The notes beneath the pieces are model-generated. The model saw only the letters and a list, made by a program, of their open reading frames with translations, had not been told where the DNA came from and did no database searches. A stretch of 35,000 nucleotides of DNA from Chrysomallon squamiferum (lineage: Eukaryota > Mollusca > Gastropoda > Neomphalida > Peltospiridae). The translations under genes and the position numbers were made by a program. Shown here one piece after another: positions 11,407-20,928 of the stretch (position 1 is the stretch's first letter; each line of letters starts with the position of its first letter). The stretch lies in the NCBI GenBank assembly GCA_012295275.1, contig CM022667.1:11707538-11742537 (forward strand), read 5' to 3'.

Positions 11407-12601
11407 AAGGTGAATATGTATGCGTTTTACATGTTCACAGTGTGTATAAAACCACATCTCTATTAGTCATCACCAAACAATACACTGAGAGTGACATACA
11501 AACAAGCGTATTGTAACAAACGAAGATCAGAAAATGAGACTGACGTAATTTCGTAGATGGCTTTCTTCAGATCTCAATATATCGAAATTTGACTCAGATT
11601 CAGAACCATATCTTTTTTATTTTTACTATTTTCTTCTTATTTTCATTATTATTATTATTATTATTATTATTGTGTTGTTGTTGTTTTTGTTGTAATTATT
11701 ATTATTACTATTTATATTATTATTATTGTTTTATTATTATTATTATTATTACTGTTGTTGTTGTTCTTGTTATTGTTAGTTGTTATTGTTATTGTTATTA
11801 TTATCGTTATTTTATTTATTTATTTATTTTATTTTATTTTTTTTTCATATATATTTTACAAATACATACAAAAATCGTTCCCCACCATGTTTTGCGCACA
11901 TGAAAGGCTAAAAATAGACATGAGTACTGCAGCTGCGTGTGTTTTCACTGACAAATGTATTTACCAAACACTCGCGTGGTAGACACAAAACAGTTACTTC
12001 TTTTGTTGTGGTACGCAAACCCAAACAAACAATAGCGCTTCTGGTAAGAATTAAAACAACAAAGAAAGATTAAGGCGTGATTAATCGTGATTTGTCACTG
12101 TTTTACTGCCACCATTTTCACGTTAATTTTTCGTTTTGATGATGATGTCATCGTTGTTGTTCGTGCTGATAATGTTCTCGTAGTTGTTGCTGTTGCTACT
12201 GTGCTGCCGGTATTGCTGTCGGTGTTATTCTCGTTGTTCCTCTTGTTTTTATTTTATTTATGTATTTATTTATTTATTATTAGTAGTAGTAGTAGTAGTA
12301 GCAGCAGTAGTAATAGTACTAGTATTGTTGTTTTTAGACTGCTGTTGTTCTAGGTGCTGTTATCGCTGTTGCTGATGTCTTATGTTTATAAAAGAGTTCT
12401 GTATAAATACATAGATATTCCCCGTTTTGTTATTACATATCGATAGCAAAAACAGTGATATTCTTTTTACGTTGTTGCTGTTTAAGTCAGTTTATGGTTA
12501 ACATATTTGTTACACAACGGCAATAATAACAACAACAGCAGCAGCAGTAGCAGAAACAACAACAACAACGTCATAAAGATTGTTAATTAACAACAAAATA
12601 C

Positions 12602-12634
<33 letters not shown>

Positions 12635-12709
12635 TAAATAAATAAATAAATAAATAGATTTTTACTTCTTTTTTATTTTATATTTTTATTTTTATTTAAT
12701 TAGGGTTAA

Positions 12710-12746
<37 letters not shown>

Positions 12747-13306
12747 ATTATTATTATAATTATTATTATTATTATTATTATTATTTTAGTTTTTAATCAT
12801 TATTTCAGAATTACTAAGTCACAGTAAAATAAAGATGTCACCCATTTATTCCTAATGCAATAATACTTCACGTCACTGAGACAAGAAGAAATAAAAACCT
12901 GACTAAATATTTCACTAAGACTGTTTGTTGTCAGCTATCAACCGTAATATTATCAGTTATCAAAGATATCATTTATCAACAAATAAGGCTTTTATTTTTA
13001 AGATCTACAGTTCTTGTATAATAATAACTGGACACTTTTTTTCCAGTTATTTTTAACTAGTGAAAAGAACGTTCGTTATAATTAAAACTGAGATATTGTT
13101 TTTAGTCCGTGGTATTTGGTGTTGGAGATGCTTGTTCATATGTACATGTTAAACTGATACAACACACATACATTGTCTTTGTTCTTTATATATTTATTAT
13201 ATTTATTTGTTTACTTTCTAATTATTATTATCAATTTCTTTCATTGTTATTAGTATTATCATTATCCTCTTCGATATAGTTATTGTCGTTATCATCATCA
13301 TCATCA

Positions 13307-13337
<31 letters not shown>

Positions 13338-14622
13338 AGCTGTTCTTTTTTTCTTTAATTTCACATTTTCGTTTCTTTTTTTGTTTTTTTTTTTCCTTTT
13401 TTTTTTTTTTTTCCTCTATCTTTCCAATTATTCGTTTCTGTTGTCGTTGTTGTTGTTGTATTGTATTGTTGTTATTATTGCACTGCGATTGTTTACAGAA
13501 ACACGTTAAATCTCTATTACTCATTCAAAACGTAAACATCTGTTTCTTATTTCTTTCGTTAACCCGCTTTCAAAACACTGGACAGAAAATAAATGGTATC
13601 GTCATCCGTTTAACCCCTATTTTATACAAGCAAGTCTATTAATTGCCTTCTACACTGAAAACCTGTTAACTTGACACCGCTATTGAGTTACGCTTTTTAA
13701 CATTTAAAAAAACTAGCTGCAGTGACGTCATAACGATCGTAAGTCTTGGTACCAGTCGTGTAAAAATCACATTCTTTTTATTTTCTTATTTATTCTTCTC
13801 TTCCCAGAAATAAAATAACCTATTAATTTAATAATATTTCTATAGGCGAAATGGTTTAATTTGGGAACTTCTCCGTGCAACTGTACTACTTTTAGAATGC
13901 CCTGGAGTCTGATGGCATAAAAATATTAATAGCCACGTCACGTTAGACTTGGGAAACAGAGTCGATGGTTAAGATGGAAGCCACATAGTTCCGTACAAGT
14001 CGATTTAATGTCATTTGTTAAGAAAAACCCGCAGGCTATGTTGTTGTTGGGGTTATTTTTATAGCTTTTCTGTTTCTTTATTATTACCGTCATGTGGAAG
14101 TTTTATTTATTTATTCATTCATTCATTCATTCATTTATATACTTATTTACTTGTTTATTTTACATTTATTTATTTATTTACTTACTTACGTATTTATTTA
14201 CTTGTTTATTTATTTAGGTACACACACATTTTTTTTTAATGATCATATTTATTTATTTTTATTTTATTGTTATTAATTTTAAATATTTTTAACGTTTCAG
14301 TTCTTGTTATCGATTATGTGTCTGATTTTACTAACTTGCTAACACATTACTGATTTGTCTGTTTTACACATGTACACCGTGTTACAAGAAGAAAAAAAAA
14401 ACAAATATATATTAATTAACGATCTGTCCACTTTCTTTACTTAAAAATACATTTATAATAAATTAAAAATAATGAACTTAACTGATAATCTGATGAATAT
14501 CAAAAACATCAAGAAATCTCACCTTACAGCGAGATCCCTCTTACCTAACAAATTGCTGAAGTATGACGTCATTACACCTGACCTCTGATTTCCCAGCCAA
14601 AAAGCACAACCTGAATAGATAC

Positions 14623-14656
<34 letters not shown>

Positions 14657-15174
14657 AAGAGATCAAAAATCTTATTGATCCGACCACCCTTTCTGGTTTA
14701 ACGTCTCGTAAAATTAAGTTATCTTTTCAATGGCAGATCAAATCTGACGTAAAACGAGCGTAAAGTGGAACTAAAACTTCTCCGATAACTCGCACACACT
14801 CACATGTGATACGCAGATGTTTTTTTGTTTGTTTCTCTTCTTCTTCTATCGTCTTACTAAACACATCCGCTACTTACGCGGAGTTATCGTACCCTGAGTC
14901 GAGCTCTTCACGCCAAGTCAGAGCGAGTCTCCTCTAAACAGTTAAGAAACGCTGGAATCTAGATCTACATATCTTTCCTTAAATAACCCTGCCAGAGACA
15001 AAGACGCGGTGTATAAAATTAAGGAGATTCCCCGGCGGGGAAAATCGTTTTTGCGAGCGACTGGTTTCCTTTGATGAATTGCGAAGGTTGTCCAGAAATC
15101 TGTCGTGACGTCAGAAGCAAATTTGTAAATAATCAAAATGTATAGAGAATGAAATCGCTACAGTCACAGCTAAG

Positions 15175-15242
<68 letters not shown>

Positions 15243-16108
15243 TTTGCTAGATGAATCGTCAAAGACAAATGTTTATTGCTAAAATAGATGGATAGTTAAA
15301 CACATTACTGCTTGCAGATAAATAAATAAACAAACAAATTACTAAATAAATTGATAGATAAACACATTAGTGCTTTCAGATAAATAAATAGACAATAAAT
15401 AAATAAATAAATTGAAAGATAAACACATTAATGCTTGCAAATAAATAAATTAACTAATTAATAAACAAGTAAACAAATGGATAGATAAACACATTAATGC
15501 TTGCAAATAAATAAATAAAATAAATAAATAAATAAATAAATAAATAAACACCATGGAAGACAAAGACAAATTTCGTTACGCGATAAACTTGACATATTGA
15601 TTAGTTACAGAAAGTAACTTTAGAATTCTAGACAAAAATCTCTCACTTTAAGTTATATATGTTTGTCGATTGTTCCGGCTCTTTGTAACACGAATTATCT
15701 TCTTTTTTATAAGAGGATATATTTTCTTAAAGGTCGCTAAAGGATGTTTCATCTGAATGGGCCGAAGAAGGAGAATATTTCATTGATTTTTATTCCCCCA
15801 GAAACATTTACTTCTTGTTCCGCCATTGCGCAAAGTACTCTCTGTGAAATGAAAGTGAATTATTTATAACGTTCATAAGTTTAAAACCGTGTCGACGTTG
15901 GCGTTGTTTTGCGGCCGTTGTTTGACAGTTGATGTATCTATTGTTGTCGACGTGCTCGTTAATAAAGAATGGCAATGTTTACCCTTTTACTGTTGTATCG
16001 TCGTTTATTTAGTGGTTGTTATTATTGTTGTTTATTGTGGTTGTTTGTTATTGTTGATGTTGCTGCAGGGGCTACAGCTGACGTTGGTTATTGTCATCTT
16101 CTTAATGT

Positions 16109-16149
<41 letters not shown>

Positions 16150-18777
16150 TTATTTATTATTATTATTTTTATTAATTTTTATTATTATTATTCATTCATT
16201 CGTGTGTTTATTTATTTATTTATTATTTGGTAATTTATTATGTATTTAGTTTTTAATTAATTTATTTACCTATTTATTTGATTATTATTTACTTACTTAC
16301 TTAATAACTCGTTTGTTTGTTTACTGATTTGTTTATTTATCTTACAGCTGATACTGATGACGAGTCACAAATGGTTGTTTCTCTTCTGGTTGACGGGGAG
16401 GAGTCTATGATGGAATTTATAGACGGTCCACAGGTGAGAAAGAAACATAAAATTAAAACAAATTCCTACAAATAAATAAATAAGCAGACACCCAAACTAA
16501 CAAGCAGACACATAGACAAATAAATATACACATACACACACACACACATGAACATACATACACACATACACATATGTATGTACATACATACATACCTAGC
16601 CACAATATATGCATACAAAGTATGTGTGTGTATCTGTATGTATATTTGTATACAAAAACAAACCTGTAAACATAAAAGCCTACCTGTTCAGAATTTGTCT
16701 ATGTCTTTCATGCTATAGCTCTAGATTTAAAAAAAAAAAAAAAAAAAAATTATCTCTTTTTTCTCCGTCTTATATCTAATAAAACTAACAACAAACATTA
16801 AAACAATCCATTCAACTGTTCTGCTTTTAAAGAAGAGGTTTATGAATCATACGTAAAGTACTCAAGCGAAAAAAAAAAAGTGAGTTATCGGTATATCCGC
16901 GATTCTTAAGTAAGTTAAACATGTAGTGGTTATAAACTTAGCCCATTCTATCTGAGTATCTGTTCATTGAGCGATAACGCAGTGGTTAGAGTAGTCGATT
17001 GAATGTGATTGTTCTCTGTATGCATTGTAAGCATCCTTCCTTTCCATGGTATAGAAATAAATAAATAAATAAATATTACGATTATTTAGTATTATTAAAG
17101 GCTGTTGTACATGAGATCCTGAAAACAGAAAAATGTGGTAAATTTTGTTTTCGGAAAGTACAATATTACTGTATATTGCGAATGTAAATTGTCATCTGTT
17201 GACCTTTATATTTAGAACATCGTTTTAATTTTTATTTTTAATTTTTTTTATTTGTTTATTTTTATTTTATCTTATTTTATTTTTATGTTCTTGGGTTGTT
17301 GTTTTTTTGTTTTGCTTTTTTTGTTTGTTTGGTGGGTATTTTGTTTTTTCTTTGCTTTTTATTTGTTTGGTTTTTTGAGGGGGTTTTTAAAGTGTTTTTT
17401 TTATTAATGTTTTATGTTTATTTATTTATGTTTTTTATTTTTATTCAGGTATCAGAATGTGAAGATTTAAGAGTTGACGCCTACATCGTCGTTTTCTCCT
17501 CCATTGACCAAGCCTCGTTCAACGCCGCCGTCAACATTGTCCGAACCCTGAGAGTGGACGTAGGCACGGACAGAGCGGTCATCTTGGTAGCCAGCAAAAC
17601 AGACTTAGTCCGTCAACGTCGAGTTTCCTCATCAGGTTTGTACTCAAACAGAAAAATGTTTACATTTTTACGTGTTGTAGTTACGTTTTTGTGGTTTTTT
17701 TATTTCAGTAAATATTATTGCTTGGCTTATTTTATTTTATTTTATTTTATTTTATTTTATTTTACGTATTTTTTTATTTATTTTTTATTTTACGTTTATT
17801 TTTATTTTTATTTTTATTTTTATTTTACGTGTTTTTATTTAATATTTTTAGTTTTAGTTTTATTTTATTACAATTTTTATTTTTTATTTTTTAATTACTA
17901 CTAACTACTGTTTTGTTTATTTGTTTTGTTCATTTGTTTATTTAACTGTTATTTTACTTTAATTTATTTCTAGTCGTTCTATTTACTTATTTCAGTTTTA
18001 ATTTATTTATTTTATTTCGTACACTTCATATTGGTTTTCCCAGAAGTTATTTCTCTTTTATTTAATTGGGTCTTTTTTTTTTTTTACTCTGAATATATCA
18101 TGTTACTGTTTTTATTTAAAAGAAAATTTAAATTTATTTTATTAATCTATAATTGAATTAGTCTTTAAACCCTCGGCTTTGAGGACCACAACTGTTAGGG
18201 CACGGATATCGTGGGCACACACACACACACCCCCACACCCTAACATCCATGCAAACCTAGTACTCGAGACTGTCATTTATTTGTTTATCATTATTCACAC
18301 AACGCTGCTATCTGAAGATGTCCGTAATCTCCAGTAATTCTGTTTCGTCTGCCATTCGGTGAAAAGCCAAGCAGCTGTTTTCCCACGACCAGTCTAAACA
18401 CATTAAAGTGTTTTTGGAGTTTCCAGTGGATCTTGGCATTGATTTGTTTCTTTTCTGGGCGTCTTCATCGATTCCCCTGGTCGACCTTTGCTTTCACTTT
18501 GGTCCGGTGTAAAACGCGTTTTTTCCGCTTCCCCTGAGTAAACGGCGTTTTTCGCCGTACACGACCAAGTGTCTGTGGCTGTCCTCGACTGACTCGTTGC
18601 CTCCAGAAACCACTTTTCTTAATGAATCTCGCTTCTCCGACGTAGTTGACGTAATTGTCACCACGTCTAGAGTGGACTCTAGTGCGTTGTCCCCAGGCGC
18701 GGTTGATCACAGAGTCGGTTAATAGTGTCGAGTTGTGTGTAGAAAATCAGTTGTGTTTTTTTTATTTATTGGGGTGT

Positions 18778-18824
<47 letters not shown>

Positions 18825-18925
18825 TTTGTGTGTGTGTGTGTGTGTGAGTTTGAGTGTGTGAAAGAGTGTGAGTTGTGTGTGTAAGAGTGTGTGAGTGTGT
18901 GTGTGTGTGTGAGTGCGTGTGTGTG

Positions 18926-18983
<58 letters not shown>

Positions 18984-19479
18984 AATTAGTAATTTGCACG
19001 CTCCTGCTTGCTGTCATAAATTGACTTGGAGAGGTGTTTGAGTTAATAACAATAAAAACTACGTTTATTAGCTGTGGAGAGGAAATTAGTCGTGTATTTT
19101 GTTATTTAGTAGTCATACAGCTGAAACTCACTGGGATATTTCAAAGAGAAATGCTTCATTAAAAAAGCCGTTTTTGTGTTCCTTGACTAGAGATACTAAT
19201 TATCTTAAACCGCCTTCCCTCGTATCCTAGCAACAGACTTCAGATGTAATACAGTTGTTTAATAATTGAGATAATAAACTGGGTAAATGAAATCAAGGTC
19301 ACGATGCAGGTGAATATTCTCCACGTGATAAAAAAATATGATAACGAATGCAAACCGATCTATCGCAGTTTGTAATTGTGAGCACTGCCACTTTCGTAGC
19401 AGAAAGCCATAAAAATTACATGAAGTGACAAAACTAATTTAGTATTTCTGACTTGAAGATTTACCACTTTGTTGTCTTC

Positions 19480-19519
<40 letters not shown>

Positions 19520-20879
19520 TTTAAGAAAAAAAAATGAAAATGGAATATTCTCCAGTAATTTTTATCATATGTATTTGGCAGGATACTCCCTTGGATGTTT
19601 TCCACAAGAGGTTTGCCACTTTGAATATAGCTAGTAAAAATAATAATTAAAACATTTTAAAAATGGAAACTAATTAAACAACACTGACAGCTGATAAACG
19701 TGACATGTCACTAAATCACCAATGGATCTCTTATCAGACACAATCTGAAGCAATGATCACGATTTTTAGATATTTATATCGAATCGTCATACAGACAGTA
19801 AACATGGATTCAGTTATTTATTAATATTAACTATTTCATTAAGCCAGTTTACATTTATTGGAAATAAAATTCTGTAATTTACAATATAAAACTGTACACG
19901 TATAAAAACACACACACACACATTTAACATAATTTGGATAACTGTGAAAACGTAACCAGATTTATATATATTTGGTAAATAAACCATTGTAACTTAATTA
20001 AAACGTGTACATACAGAGGTAATCAGGTATTTGGCTAGACGAGTTATTTCGGCAATCTGGGAATTAGACAAACTGGGAATTCGACCAGTTGGGAAGACAC
20101 AATATTACCAGTCAGTTATAAGACAAACACTAACAGTTTATTGCAGATTGCTCTGAAAATCGGAGAACCTGCCCCAGCTAGCGTCATCTTTCTTATAACG
20201 TAAAGGCCTGATCCAACAATGGGGGTGATTTCATTCCCTGCCAACAACCCCCTCTTACTCATAACAGTGGTATCGCCCACTTTAGGCTTTGAACTGATTC
20301 AATTTCTGAACCCGATATGAACCATAATAAATCTTGTAGTATGTCTACTTAATCAAACAGGATTTGTGTCTTTCTCTAATAATGCAAACAGTGGTTTTTT
20401 TGTTTTTTTTTCGCGTATTTTCTTATATTATTACTCACAAGTATGAAGCCCAATTCTTTTTTTACTCATCCATGCTGTCCGTAATTTTTAATCCATCCGT
20501 CCTTCCGTGCAAAAGGTCACGTTGGCTTTTCACTGCCGTGGTCGAACAATAGAGAGATTGATTGTAGTTTCCAAGGACGAAGGAAACATGCGGACAACAA
20601 AGATTTCTCCACGTTAATATGATTTATTAATTCGTACAGCTGTCGACAAGCCATTGACGCCATATCCGGAGCCGCCATTAAAAACGCTGTCAATTATTGC
20701 AGTTAAACTAGTGAAATGTCAGTCGTAGTCAGTAATCGGGCTTTTAATAAGCATTAGAAGATAATGTATATCATGCGAATCAGCTGGCTGGAATCTCACC
20801 AGTATTGGTCTTTTTTGCTTCCAGTTTGTAAAGTAAATACTTAAAAGGAAAAGTGTCTGAGGCCATATTAATGTGTGGG

Positions 20880-20928
<49 letters not shown>

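Larger units (their letters stand above)
8748..16347 (+). other. Intron 1 of the RGK gene (about 7.6 kb)
   Basis: Bounded by GTAGTT and TTACAG. It begins with G then 25 T (8752-8776). It holds simple repeats, decaying triplet arrays, one copy of a dispersed repeat (13026-13114), a minisatellite (15289-15550), and four perfect CRE octamers at 9167, 13723, 14564 and 15106. The stretches 9790-10080, 10240-10600, 10760-11150, 12790-13200, 13500-14000 and 15560-15880 are non-repetitive AT-rich DNA in which I recognise nothing. Confidence 0.88.

Noticed and set aside
14625-14654. A30 run as the tail of a processed pseudogene or LINE
   Set aside because: Upstream sequence has no coding similarity and no target-site duplication was visible.
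15289-15550. Evenly spaced repeats that could suggest a CRISPR array
   Set aside because: Eukaryotic context, AAAT-rich spacers that are themselves repeats, and no cas genes; it is a minisatellite.
17296-17904. Single 202-codon ORF spanning exon 3
   Set aside because: Only the middle 187 bases are coding. Both ends are Phe/Leu/Tyr low complexity from T-rich introns, and the AG and GT boundaries fit exon joins.
18465-18710. Reverse-strand ORF of 81 codons in intron 3
   Set aside because: Basic composition follows from CpG-rich sequence; no homology recognised and no start context of note.
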